A stretch of 64,000 nucleotides of DNA from Amaranthus tricolor. Its lineage: Eukaryota > Streptophyta > Magnoliopsida > Caryophyllales > Amaranthaceae. Location of the stretch: contig NC_080052.1 of assembly GCF_026212465.1 (NCBI RefSeq), forward strand, positions 16,678,846 through 16,742,845. The letters run 5' to 3'. A program made the translations under genes and the position numbers. Positions 16,930 to 28,800 of the stretch are shown here, piece by piece (position 1 is the stretch's first letter; each line of letters starts with the position of its first letter). The notes beneath the pieces were generated by a model. It was not told where the DNA came from. It was given only the letters and a program-made list of their open reading frames with translations, and did not search any database.

Positions 16930-18150
16930 CGGAGAAAAGATAAGTCGGACTCCCCATGAGGGGAATCGTTTGGAATTTTTCTAAGTGTCCTACACGTTCC
17001 GTAAGATCTACAAGTCGGACCCTCAATAGAAAGGCAATATTGAAAAATCTTTGAAGTGTCAGTTCTTAACTATAGCCGGGAGATTGATAAGTCGGATCCC
17101 CAATGTGGGGGAACATCAAATTTCTCCAAGTATCCAGTTAACCAACTTTCGGGCAACCGCCGAGTTGATAAGTCGGACCCCCAAGGAGAGGGAGAGTGTG
17201 GAAATTTGTTCTAAGTCTTCCAACATTTGAGTACGTCCGGGAAGTCGACAAGTTGGACCTTAAACTGCACATCCCAGAACGAAAAATGTTTCAAGTATGA
17301 AAAGTTACGCATTCAGCTGCCCGACTTATGGATACGGCGAACGCCACGTCGCACTACTTTTGCTCTAAAACCATCGTATGTATGAGGTGAAATATTTCAG
17401 AGTCCGTATGATTGATAAGTCGGACTCCTTGGAACACTCAGTCATGGTGTAAAAATTCTAAGTATGGTATAATCTGCATATATCGGTATGATCGAAGACA
17501 CGGACCTGAATGCCCCTTCCGCGTCATAGGAAAGCTAGGGATATGTTTTGTGGTTAATATTAATGTTATTCCGAGAGGTCGATGAGTCGGACCCAGAATT
17601 ATACTCCAAGGATGATAAAATTCTAAGTATGGGAGATATCATGTATGTCCGTATGATCGAGGGCACGGAATACGGTACTCATTCCGGATCATGGAAGGGC
17701 AAGGGACTTGCTTTGACGACATCAAGAGTGTCCGTATGGTCCATAAGTCGGACCCTCAGGTGGTCCTTATCACTTTCGAAATATCCCAGGTGCAGGAAAT
17801 TTTCATAAGGAACGTGTGGTAGAAGACGCGGACTCTGAAGTTCTTCAAGAAATAGTCACGCCTTTGTTGGTTTCTCTTAACTTCAGTTTACCAATAAAAT
17901 TGTTTGATTTGACCGTGTGGTGGATAAGTCGGACCCCCCTTGGGTGCTAGCTTGCTAAAAAATAATCAAAGTATTGGGTGTTTCCGTGGCATCAATGGAG
18001 TGAAGCCAGGATCCAGACTTTAATTATCTCACGACATGGTATATGTCACGGCTCTATAAACTGTACTGGGAACAAGAGTCCTTTACGTGTGCAGCACATC
18101 CGTCAGGTTGATAAGTCGGACCCCCCAGGGGGCCTAGATTTGAGAAAGAT
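16930..18150 (+). repeat. Second GATAAGTCGGACCC tandem array (array 2), units of about 80 then 165-185 bp
   Basis: AAGTCGGAC-type motifs occur near 16942, 17012, 17092, 17172, 17252 (degenerate), 17418, 17585 (GAGTCGGACC), 17746, 17927 and 18112. The first five are about 80 bp apart, the later ones 160-185 bp apart, with degenerate half-units such as TATGATCGAAGACACGGACC between. Hairpin pairs such as GGACTCCCCATGAGGGGA and ACCCCCCAGGGGG are present. The array lies upstream of the antisense gene's promoter. Confidence 0.9.
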
Positions 18151-18603
18151 ATTCCAAGTATGGAACAGGTTATATGCGATGTCGCGGAATAAGTTGTATG
18201 GAATGTCACAGATCCGCATCCTTTCCTCTACGATTGTGATGGCCTTATAAATACGCCTGAGGCTATTCCGCGGCATGCTACAAGCCGCGGCTTTGTTTGT
18301 TTGCTTAATTCGGATTCAATATGCTTCTGTATGGCCACTTTGAAAAGTCATATCTTTCTCAGCACAACTCGGATTTCGACATGTGAACAGTCGACTCGAA
18401 GCTTACGAGCTCAATTTTCATGATCCCTTAGAAGATTCACCTAATTGGGTATGTGTTCATCCTTGTGGGGCTATTGAATGTTCATTACGATCGTATCCCT
18501 TCACCAAATCAACTACGACGGGCACGTGATTTTCCGCATAAAGGAAGATGTTTTCTTTCGTTGGGGCTATCTCTTCACATCATCCTTCATGCGTGGGGCT
18601 AAC
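18151..18603 (+). other. Non-coding 3' region of the Tat element with repeated TGGGGCTA before the 3' LTR
   Basis: No gene is seen. TGGGGCTA occurs three times, near 18466, 18563 and 18594, the last ending two bases before the LTR start (18604). This short G-rich string is the best polypurine-tract candidate, although it is weaker than in most elements. Confidence 0.45.
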
Positions 18604-19242
18604 TGTCATGGTATTGCTTACTCAATTAATTAATTTATTTAATAAATAGCATCATATTACCGAAATACCCTTTGACCTTTTCCGTTGACCTTGACTTTCG
18701 GTCAATGGGCTTTTTCTGGAAGTCCCATCTTCCTTGAATGGCCCATGGGCTGGTTACCTCTGAAAAACCATAACTCCCCACTCTCCCATAATGCATGGCT
18801 CTCCTTGTTTCAAGATGAGTAACTGCCCACTCTTCCCATTACTCCCACTACCCCCATGATAAGTTCACTTCTCCTGCAACTTCCTTTCCATCATTATAAA
18901 TAGGGGCAGCCATCAAGAAGAAAGGATCATCTGAAACATAGCCTTTGCAATATCATTGCTCTCACCCTGCTTCATTAACCTACCCAAACACTAGCAATCT
19001 TAATCCCGACATCTCTTCTTGCATTCATTCTATAACCGTTCATTCATTTATTTTCGATATCCACGTTCTAACTTGAGCGTCGGAGGGGTTTTCCGGGAGA
19101 TCACCCCCCGGACAAGGCTAACAAGTTGTTTTGCAGGAATTCAAGCCACTTCCTCCCACAAATTACTTCTCTTGATCACACTTCCACTAATCTCCAGGTA
19201 TTTTGAGTGTCTTTCGTACTTCCTCGTTTCATTACAGAAACA
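18604..19242 (+). repeat. 3' LTR of the Tat-lineage element
   Basis: 639 bp, matching 6225-6858 apart from about six single-base differences, a 4-bp TTAA addition near the left end and one extra C. TATAAATA is at 18895-18902. It is followed by the target duplication TTGTT at 19243-19247. Confidence 0.95.
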
Positions 19243-19247
19243 TTGTT

Positions 19248-20678
19248 AAAATAATTTCTAGATTATCATTCAACTAATCAGCTAATTTTTTGGGTTTGTT
19301 TTTTTAAAAATTATATGACCTTTAAAAGGTAGAACATAATTTAGTTCATAAATTAATACTATATGTGTACAGTAATTATGCATGTTTTATTTTGAGTAAT
19401 TTAACATAGTTATTAAGCCAATTTCCAGATCGATCTATTATTTAAACTGAGTGATATTTTTTTGGTTAACTCTAATAAATAATAAATAATATGACGCTTG
19501 GAAAAAGTAAATCTGTTTGTTCATATCAATATGTAATAATCTTCGAACTATTTTCCGATTATAAATTATAATTTTGTTGTACTTTAAGTGTGTATATACA
19601 TGAAAAAAATAAACTACTCAGTATTTATTAAAAATGTCTTCAATTTTCCTTTAAAAATAACTTTAATAAAATTGTTTTGTACAATTATTACTTGAAAAAA
19701 AAACAATATGAAAAACGTATCTATTATTATACATTATGTTCTTTGGTTTAGATGTTTAAAAAGACTATTTGATGTAAATTAACATGTTAAACAATTACCT
19801 TTATTGTTTGATGATGAATGCATTTTATTTATACATTTGATATTAGAACTAACTGTTGATCTGTTCAATTTTTATACATGAAAAATTAATTCATGCTGTT
19901 AACAATGTGGGGGCGTTTGTTAAAGATATGTACACAAAGCTTGGAATCACTTGGTTCTTACAGGTATTTTCTTTATACATTTAGAAATAATGTTGCATTA
20001 GAAATTTATCAACATTTCTTATAACTTATATCAAATAAAATATTGTCTTATAAATTACAAATGTCAAGCAAAAATTAAATAATAATGAATTTTGTTAATG
20101 TTAAAGAATATATACCATTTGTTATGTCTGACAATGGACTCATTTGAGTTTTTAAACTTTGCACTGTTTGAGTATCTGACACGACTTTGATGATTCAATA
20201 GAAATTCCTGCGTTCATCAAGTAAAATATATTTAATATAATTTAATTTTTTATATAATAATTATAAAGCAATTACAATTGTTTAAAAGTTACCTTTAGTC
20301 AATTGTGTGTCATTCTGGTGTTTCTTTCGCTTTTCAATTATTCTTTTTCTATTCATTCTTGCAATTTTTGAAAGACTATAATTCTCCATGCTTAGAATTC
20401 CCAACTTCATCTAGAGAAAAAAGTACATATCAACTATTATTTAGCTCCATTTATCATTTATATTTTAAAAAACCAGACAATTAATAAAACCATAACTTAT
20501 TATTGTAAAATGTTTGTTGAATGATGTTAAAAGCATCCAAGTTAAATATAGAAACTGTGTTTTCCTCAAAAGTGCATTTATATTAAAATTAACATATAGA
20601 ATCATATTTTATTATATGTATCATTTTTAATATACTTACCAAATTAATCTTGTTTATACTGTAATTTTTTATGATCTT
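19248..20678. other. AT-rich Helitron interior without recognised genes
   Basis: Continuation of the Helitron after the gypsy insertion. I see no exon that joins to the RPA-like or Rep genes and no reading frame worth naming. Confidence 0.5.
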
Positions 20679-21528
20679 GCATATGATCTTTGTTTCCATA
20701 TTATTGCGGTGATCATGTTGATTGGTATCTTTATGATATATTTGTTTCTTTTCTAAATAATAGGGTGATATTTTTGTAAAAGTTATATTAATCTTTAAAA
20801 TAATTAATTTATTGTATAAATTAAATCATTATTTTTTTACTGAATTTATTTAATATTTATATCGAACTTCAAGTGTAGGTCTTCATTTCTTAGAGTCATG
20901 TAGTCATCGTAAGAATTTATTTATTTTAATCATGTTGTATCAGTATTAACTTATCGCAAGAATTTATTTATTTTACTTATATTGTATCAGTATTAACCTT
21001 TTAACAAATCAAACTTTTTATCTTTCAAGTGAATAGCACATTAATTCTATGAACCATATTTAATTTACTACTTATAAACTTTGACATGTGTCAGGCATAT
21101 GATCTTTGTTTCCATATTATTGCGGTTGCATGATATTTTTGAGTGTAATATATTTGATGATCATGTTGATTGGTATCTTTATGATATATTTGTTTCTTTT
21201 CTAAATAATAGGGTGATATTTTTGTAAAAGTTATATTAATCTTTAAAATAATTAATTTATTGTATAAATTAAATCATTATTTTTTTACTGAATTTATTTA
21301 ACATTTATATCGAACTTCAAGTGTAGGTCTTCATTTCTTAGAGTCATGTAGTCATCGTTAGAATTTATTTATTTTAATCATGCTGTATCAATATTAACTT
21401 ATCGCAAGAATTTATTTATTTTTACTTATATTGTATCAGTATTAACCTTTTAACAAATCAAACTTTTTATCTTTCAAGTGAATAGCACATTAATTCTATG
21501 AACCATATTTAATTTACTACTTATAAAG
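20679..21528. repeat. Direct tandem duplication, unit about 400 bp
   Basis: 20679-21078 and 21095-21528 are nearly identical over their length, both starting GCATATGATCTTTG and ending CTACTTATAAA. The second copy has about 35 extra bases (containing TGAGTGTAATATATTTG) and a few substitutions. The spacer reads CTTTGACATGTGTCAG. The region from 21529 to 22147 that follows is AT-rich with no gene seen. Confidence 0.9.
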
Positions 21529-22147
21529 TTTTTAAAATTGTTATATACACATTTAATATATACAAAATATGAAAAATTAGATCTTTTAGTATACAATGTT
21601 GATTTATCGATTAATTTATTTAACTTTTTCATGTAAGCTAAATTATTTCATAGTATTTCAATCGTTGAGTGTGTTTTACTAATTATGTTTACATGATTTT
21701 GGATTAGAGCCATTTAATCATCGCAGCTCATGCGTTTTGTTTTATTAATATTATGTTTATACAATATAATGTTGGGTTTTAAATGATAACAATTATTTAC
21801 AAAGTTTTGGTTTATTTACAAAGTTTTGGTTTAAAAGGATGAAAATCATAAACAGTAATTGATATTATTGCTATAAATTATTTAGTGGTGTTATATATTG
21901 TAAACATTCTCATATGAACATTTGAAAATGTTTGATTTGTCAAGGATTAGTAAATAAATAGAAATTAATTGCTATAAATCATTGAAAAGTTAATAGATAA
22001 GTAAACAGATTATAGTTTTGAACATAAATGATTCCAAAAACAATAACAATGACTCAACATGAATCAATTATTCTAAAAACACAGTCCACCTAATGCATCA
22101 ACTAATAAAAATAAACTAAAAAACATTGTATATTAGAAGTAATAGAT

Positions 22148-24725
22148 CTAATTTATTATAGGGTCCTTCTCCTTCTTCACAACAATATGTTTTTTGCTGG
22201 TAGAACACTCAAGATCACTTATGTCATATATGTTGTCCAAACCTCTTTTAGTATTGATTTGATCCTCAACTGTCTTCTTATTTGTGGAATATTCACAGTC
22301 ACTAATGTCAATGACCTTCTCCAATCCTCCTTTAATTGGTGTTTGAAAGTTGCTATTTTCTGTTGTTGAGTCACAATTCTGCATTTGAAATAATTATGTT
22401 CAATAATGTTTACATATACTTTTATGAACATATCATATCATACAAACTAAAAAATATTACCTGCATAATATCTTGATTCATAGAAGTGGAATGTTCTTTT
22501 GATTCAACAGTATTATCATTTTCCTTCTAATTGAAAAATTAACATTTAGTCATTTGGTAGTTTAATTTATATATGTGAAATGAATAAACTTGTATCTTGA
22601 GAAAAAAAACTAATACCTTTTTGGAGTACAAACACTAGCAGAATTTTAAAATTAGCTCTTCATCATTAGTGAGCTTACTTACTGAATATGACTTGCTTTT
22701 CTTTTCTATGTTAAAGTATTTGTTAACTTTAAACACAAACAAATACTTTTTATTGATGAGTTTTTCCAACTCCTCTGGAAACGTCTCAGTATCTCCATTC
22801 TATAAAAATAATATGAAAATAATGGGACAAAATTTATTTTTTTTTTATTTTTTTCAGAAAATGTAATAGTTCAATGCTAATAATAATTACCTTAACCTGC
22901 TTATCAATTAACTCTTTAGCAGTAACTTGTAATTCTTTCTTCACTTGTGAATCAAAAAGAACAAAAGTGGATTGCCCAACACCATCCGAAACACGCACAA
23001 AAATCTTGTACCTTTAATTCACATTGATGGAATTTAGATTAGTTGAGTGTATTGTTGAAATTTTACTTGTTTTACTTGTTAATCAATAGAAGTCAAAAGC
23101 CAAAAATTTTATGTAAATTATTTACCTTGGCCAAACAATTAGAATAGGTACTTTGCATGTAAGACAACTCATGGAACCATCTGACTCTTTTTGAACAGCA
23201 TCATAGCATTTGTAACATGATGAATAAGACCATTCGTGCTCACAATCAATAGATGTGATTGTGCCATATGTGACATAGTAACCTTCCTGTAGTTTACAAT
23301 TTGCATACAATTCAGTGGTTTAGTTTTGTATTTAAGATTCTTATAAATTAAAGTTGTAAATATAACCTTTTGCAGCAGCACTATATCCTTCAATTGCACA
23401 GCCTCATGATTATGAAGAAATATTAATTCTGATGATTTTAAACTGTGATTAGACTCATCAAGCAATGACCGTTGAATTATTGAACCGTCGTTGAGTTTCC
23501 TTCTGTTGAATGAAATAAAACAGTAATTGATAGTGCATTTTGTTAGGTATTTTAATTTGGTACATGTTTAATTTGGGGCTTGGTATTAATTTCTAGATTT
23601 TTCAGATGTACACATTTACTAAGCCCCCATGCATAACTAAATAAGTTTTAAATGATATTTATACCTGTTTTTAAATTCATGCACTTCATGAATATCAGGT
23701 TCAATGGTGAGTCGCGTTATGAACATTGAATTGGTCAATGATGTCGTACCTAATACATATGGATAAAGAGTTATTAAATAAGATAAGTATTTTCTTAATC
23801 ATGCAACATTCAATCAGGTTATTTTAAAATGCTTATTACCTCTCCATAATTTGACTTTTGCATATTGAATGATAATCACAAAAGATTTATTATTCTCTGG
23901 TTTGGATACGTAACTATAAATTTCCTCTGCATATTGTTCCCAAAACCTTCCTGAAATTTGGTTGTTCCTACATCAAATACAAGGTTTAAATAATTATTTA
24001 ATCTCAATTTTTCTGTAATTTAATTTTAATAAAATATGATATTAAAATGACTTACTCCTCATCAATCAATTCAAGGTTGATTGATAATTTGAAACCATCA
24101 TTTACATTACTATATGCAGTTACTTCTGCAATTATGTCTGTATAGAAGAAGTAAAAGGTCAATATTTATGCTATTTAATGTTTTGCAATCAGTTCAATGT
24201 ATTAGAATTGTTGGTAAACCTGTCAATACTGTTGTGTCATATTTCAAAGCAACTATGTCATTGAAATTGGCAAAATTAAATCGGTCTGCTGGAATTGTTA
24301 TGTCATTGCAGTTTCTTATGACAGAGTTCTTGAGAAAAATTATCTTGTGATTGTGTTTAGTTGCTTTATAGTCTCCAATATTTTCGGTCACTTTAAACCT
24401 TGTGATATAGTAATGTTCTCCCTCCTTGATTTTATCTTGATGAGCAGATAATACATACTTTGAGATAATAGCTTGAATTCTAGTACCCTGTAAATTAACA
24501 TTTTTTCATCAGTTAAATAAATAGTAAACAAAACCAAAACATGTAAGATAGTCTATCATGTAAAACATGTATTTGCTAAACCTCTTCATCAATAAGAATT
24601 GTATGGATGCCGTTCACTTCACCATTCTGTTCATATGTTTTCCATTGATAAATTGCTTTGATTTTTATTCTCCATGTTCCGGTTTCTCCCACAATATTTC
24701 TAATCATGTGGTAGCTTCGAGCCAT
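22148..24725 (-). CDS. RPA70-like single-strand DNA-binding protein (Helitron-borne), about 11 exons, one in-frame stop
   Basis: Replication protein A large-subunit homologues bind single-stranded DNA; plant Helitrons often carry one, presumably to support rolling-circle replication. Start ATG 24725 (MARSYHMIRNIVG). Exons with in-frame GT..AG borders: 24582-24725, 24220-24487, 24056-24137, 23840-23967, 23665-23749, about 23374-23505, about 23125-23288, about 22890-23012, about 22620-22800, about 22465-22528 and 22148-22383. Recognisable pieces are the OB-fold strings TRFKVTENIGDYK and ISGRFWEQYAEEIY, and a C-terminal zinc motif CEH...CYKC...CLTC at about 23150-23245. The ninth exon has TAG at 22635-22637 in the conserved frame. 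Either this copy is truncated by a nonsense change or the splice site there is read differently. The C-terminus after it is low-complexity and lysine-rich. Confidence 0.8.
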
Positions 24726-24755
24726 AGGGATAATTTGTGCTAAAAAAACTGAAAT

Positions 24756-24862
24756 GAATGACAAAGGGCTAAAATTATTGAAGTGTTTGATAGGTGAATG
24801 ACAAAGGGCTAGAATTTTTGTAGTGTTTGATAGGTGAATGACAAAAGGTTAAAATTTTTCAT
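24756..24862. repeat. Minisatellite of about 40 bp just upstream of the RPA-like start codon
   Basis: Two full units and a partial one begin GAATGACAAAGGGCTA and end GTGTTTGATAGGT. The array starts about 30 bp upstream of the ATG at 24725, so it lies in the leader or core promoter. Confidence 0.85.
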
Positions 24863-25199
24863 GCATTTATAGCATGAAAGCAGGGTTCAATAATCCTAAT
24901 ATTTTCTGTAATGTTATTTTTGTATTATTCTCAAAGTTAATTTTGTTCTATTTCCAAATTAAAATCTCTAAAAATAAAATCCTCTCAATTTTCCCCAAAT
25001 AGAACACTAAAAATCAAATTTGGACTTCACTGTAATTTTATTGCTTCTCTTATGACTTGTCTGATTTAATATCTAAAATCAGTATAATTAATTTTAAAGT
25101 GTGGGTGAGAATTTGACAAACTGTGTTCTAAATAAATTGCTTTATTCATGTTTTAGAGAAGTATTTATTCTGTTTTAATCCTTTAGTGTCTCAATTACA

Positions 25200-25660
25200 G
25201 ATTGATTGTTAATAATTTCTGTATTTTAGGAAATGATATTATAATTATACAGAATTTATTGACAATATTACAGATAATTTGTAATTATATATTTTATATC
25301 GACAATGTTACAGAAAATTAGGTTGTTAATAATTTCTGTATTTTAGGAAATGATATTGTAATTATACAGAATTTATTGACAATATTACAGAAAATTTGTA
25401 ATTATATATTTTATATTGACAATATTACAGAAAATTACAGATTGGTTGTCAATAATTTCCGTGTTACAGAAAATTTGTAATTATATATTTTATATTGACA
25501 ATATTACAGAAAATTACAGATTGGTTGTCAATAATTTCTGTATTTAAGGAAATGATATTATAATTATACAGAATTTTTTGACAATATTAAAGAAAATATG
25601 TAATTATATATTTTATATTGACAATATTACAGAAAATTTTGGAAGATAAGGTTTCTGTAT
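25200..25660. repeat. Complex direct repeats built on ATTACAGAAAAT and TTGTCAATAATTTCTGTA
   Basis: Blocks such as TATATTTTATATTGACAATATTACAGAAAAT recur four to five times in this stretch with period changes, in the proposed 5' portion of the Helitron. The TTTCTGTA and TACAGAAA elements are mutually complementary, so both direct and inverted pairings exist. The stretch 24863-25199 before it holds nothing I recognise. Confidence 0.75.
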
Positions 25661-25684
25661 TTCAGGCATTCATGTGGGCGGGAA

Positions 25685-25742
25685 ACTAATGAAGGACAGA
25701 TTGACATGTGTCAGTCTGTTTCTTCATTAGTATAATTAATGA
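25685..25742 (-). other. Candidate Helitron 5' terminus with a 23-bp near-perfect hairpin
   Basis: The minus strand begins TCATTAATTATACTAATG at 25742, preceded by A, as expected for a Helitron 5' end (TC after host A). Immediately inside, 25685-25731 is a near-palindrome: ACTAATGAAG...GACA pairs with TGTC...CTTCATTAGT around a 2-base loop, with one indel and two mismatches. Large 5' hairpins are not the standard Helitron feature, so another element's end cannot be excluded. Confidence 0.45.
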
Positions 25743-25832
25743 TAATAATTCTCTCTAGCCTATCTCCCTCGCTTATCTGAATGAAAGAATAGGCCAAACT
25801 GTTCGCTTATCTAAAGTTCGCTTATCTGTATG

Positions 25833-28800
25833 GAAAAATGTGACCTTCATGACATAAAAAGTAATGGATATTTCTTTACCTGGAACAACAAACAAGGAGG
25901 GAAAAATAGTCCTCAACAAAATCGATCGAGCATCATGCAATCCCATATAGGAGGAGGTTTACCCCACTGCTGAGACCTCTTTCCTCCTGGAAGGCAAGCT
26001 TTATCATTCACCTATGCTGATTCAATTCTTTCCCCAACCCACTATTAAGAAACCTTTCAAGTTTTACAACTTTTGGACTAACAATGCGAATTTCATTAAT
26101 ATTATTAGCAATGTTTGGCTTACTATGATCCCAGGATGCAAAAGTTTCCAAATTCAAGAGAAGTTAAAGCTTCTAAAACCTGTTCTGAAGAAGGAGCTCC
26201 ATCATACCCCTATTCAAGTATCTATGCTCCAAGCAGAAAGTAACTTGACTACAGCTCAGGCTCAACTTCATCAGAATCCTTTAGACCCACTGCTTGTTAA
26301 TTTGGAATCATCAATGGCTACAAGATATAAAGAGACTAAAGCCAACTACGCCTCTTATATCCAACAACAAGCAAAGCTGAAATGGATCCAGTATGGTGAT
26401 GACAACACTAAACTTTTCCTTAACAGTATCAAAGAACAGAGAAGTCACAATATGGTTAACATACTCTAAATTGAGGGTAAACTCATAAGTGACCCCCCTC
26501 TTATTCACCGAGATTTTCTCTCATATTACTCTGACTTGCTTTGTTGTAAGCTAGAACACAGGAAAAGACTCAAAATGTCAATTGTGAGAACATGTCCTAT
26601 TTTAAAGTCAACTATTTGGCCTAGCCTAGACCTATCTTTCAGTGTCGAGGAGATAAAAAGGACTCTATGGAATATTAATGATAATAAATCTCCGAGTTAG
26701 GATGGTTACAACAGTAAGTTCTACAAAGAATCATGGTCCATTGTAGGCCCTAATGTGATAGCAACTATTCAGGATTTCTTTATCTCTGGTAAGCTACTAA
26801 GAAGCTGGAACACTACAGCCATCACCCTCATTCCAAAAGTGCCATGCACTCTACAAATGCATCTCCAAAGTGATATGAGCATGCTTGCGAACGGTGCTTG
26901 GTGGTCTCATTAACCAAACATAAGGAGCTTTTGTCGAGGGTAGACTTATTTCCCATAACATTCTACTGTGTCATGACCTGGTCAAACATTACTCCAGGAA
27001 GAATTGCTTGCTTAGCAGCATGATCAAGGTTGACCTGAGGAAGGCATACGACACCATGGACTGAGACTTTGTTAGCTATATTTTATCTTTATTTTTACCC
27101 CTATAAGTGGCTAGTTTAGCGTGAGGAAACATATGTTATTGCATTGGTTTTTTGGATTTTATGCTTGTTTTGTTGCTTTGGTGTTTTAATTCATTTCAGG
27201 ATCTAATCATCAACACCGAGCACAAACTAGCCCTTTTTGTTGCATACATTGCTTACCTAAATGCCGAGGGCTCAAAGAAGTAAAACATCATGAGCCAAGC
27301 GATAAGAACAAGCCAAAAGAAGTCAAAGTAGACCCACTCGACCAGAATGAGCTCGAGCCAAGGTAGCTCGAGCAGTCCAGGAGCATGCACTTGAGATCAG
27401 AAGCTGAGTATCACATTCCTGAAGGTCGCTTGACTGGTCGAGCGAAGTGCACTCAAACTTCTAGTAGCTTCTGATCATTAGCAAGATTCAATTCAAGAGT
27501 ACAGGACATCCACTCGACTGGTCGAGCGAGATGGCTCGGGCCTAGCGGAGCTAATTTTCATATTCAGTCCAATTTTTAAAAGTTTCTGATGTTGGACCTG
27601 ATGGTGGCTCGACGGGTCGAGCGAGATGGGCGGCAGCAGCTTTTGCGATCTTTTTAAATATCATTCAAGGTCCAATTACATTTGTTGCTTCTAATTGCTG
27701 CTGCCAAGACTGCCAGCCACCCTACCCTATCCATTAGGGGTGACACCCCCCTTCTACAACCTAAGGGTGGTAGAGCAATCATGAAACCACCACCCCCACT
27801 TGTTTTTGAAGTCTATAAATAGAGAAGAGGAAGATGGAGCTAGGCATCTGAGATTTCACCCTTCATTTGAAGTAATTTCTATGTATTCTTCATAGCTTTG
27901 CTTTTATTTCAATTAAGAATTAGTGTTTAGCATAATTTTCCTTTCAATTCAATTAAGTACTTTCAATTTCCAATTACAATCTTAACTTCATCCCTTATTG
28001 TAATATTTTGCAACTTGGATTCTTCAACCATTAATGTATTATTATTGAAGCTTTTGGAGGGTATTACTTTAAATCATCAAATCATCTTGTTCATCTTTAG
28101 ATTGAACCAAAAAGAGTAACTTTTATCTTTGCTTATATTGTTTTCAATTCATGTCACTTAGTTATCTTTGATTGTTTGCCTTTAGTTTCATATATTCATG
28201 CTTGTAGTTCTTCAACTTATATTGCACTCATCTTTAATTTATTCATCTATTATTCTTGGTTTGTTTGCAATCTACAATTTCAATATGAGTATGAGTGAGT
28301 AGTTTGTTTTGGCTTATGCTATGCATTATCACCATGTATGTAGTTTGAATTGCTTTCTTTACCTTTGGCTTGGTTGTGTTGTTTATGGTTTAAGATGGAT
28401 TTTTCTATCATGTTGTAGTATTCTTGAATTGAGGGCGAGAGTTGATTTTTAATGATAATCTATGCTTAAAAGTTAAGACATCTCCATGAGAATAGGTAGA
28501 TGCTTTGATTGGAAATGTTGAATGTGTGCTTTATGTCTTAAATTTTGCTTAGCTCCATGAGGATAGATAGTTGAGTATGTTTTAGGAAGCTTTTGTTGCT
28601 CGAGAGAGAACATTAGTACTTATGATACATTCTTCCCCATAACAAAACATCCATGACCTTAAGTTAAAGTTTAGTAAACACTACCTTGGTGAGAAAGCCT
28701 AACCTATGCCTCTTAGCTTATTGATCATTTTATTCTTGCTTTAGTTCATTGTATCCTTATGTACTTTTATGCTTTATTTTCATTAAGCACTTTTAATTGC

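Larger units (their letters stand above)
6225..19242 (+). mobile_element. Tat-lineage (Retand-like) Ty3/gypsy LTR retrotransposon, complete but with broken gag-pol
   Basis: Both LTRs begin TGTCATGG and end GAAACA. A 5-bp target duplication TTGTT flanks the element at 6220-6224 and 19243-19247. The order is LTR, primer-binding site, gag-protease-RT-RNase H-second RNase H-integrase, repeat array, antisense gene, second repeat array, LTR. Two RNase H-like segments, no chromodomain after integrase and an extra antisense gene before the 3' LTR are known traits of the Tat lineage. The tandem repeats in the 3' region resemble those reported for Retand. By eye the LTRs differ by about six substitutions and two small indels over some 635 bp, so the insertion is recent. 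Confidence 0.93.
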
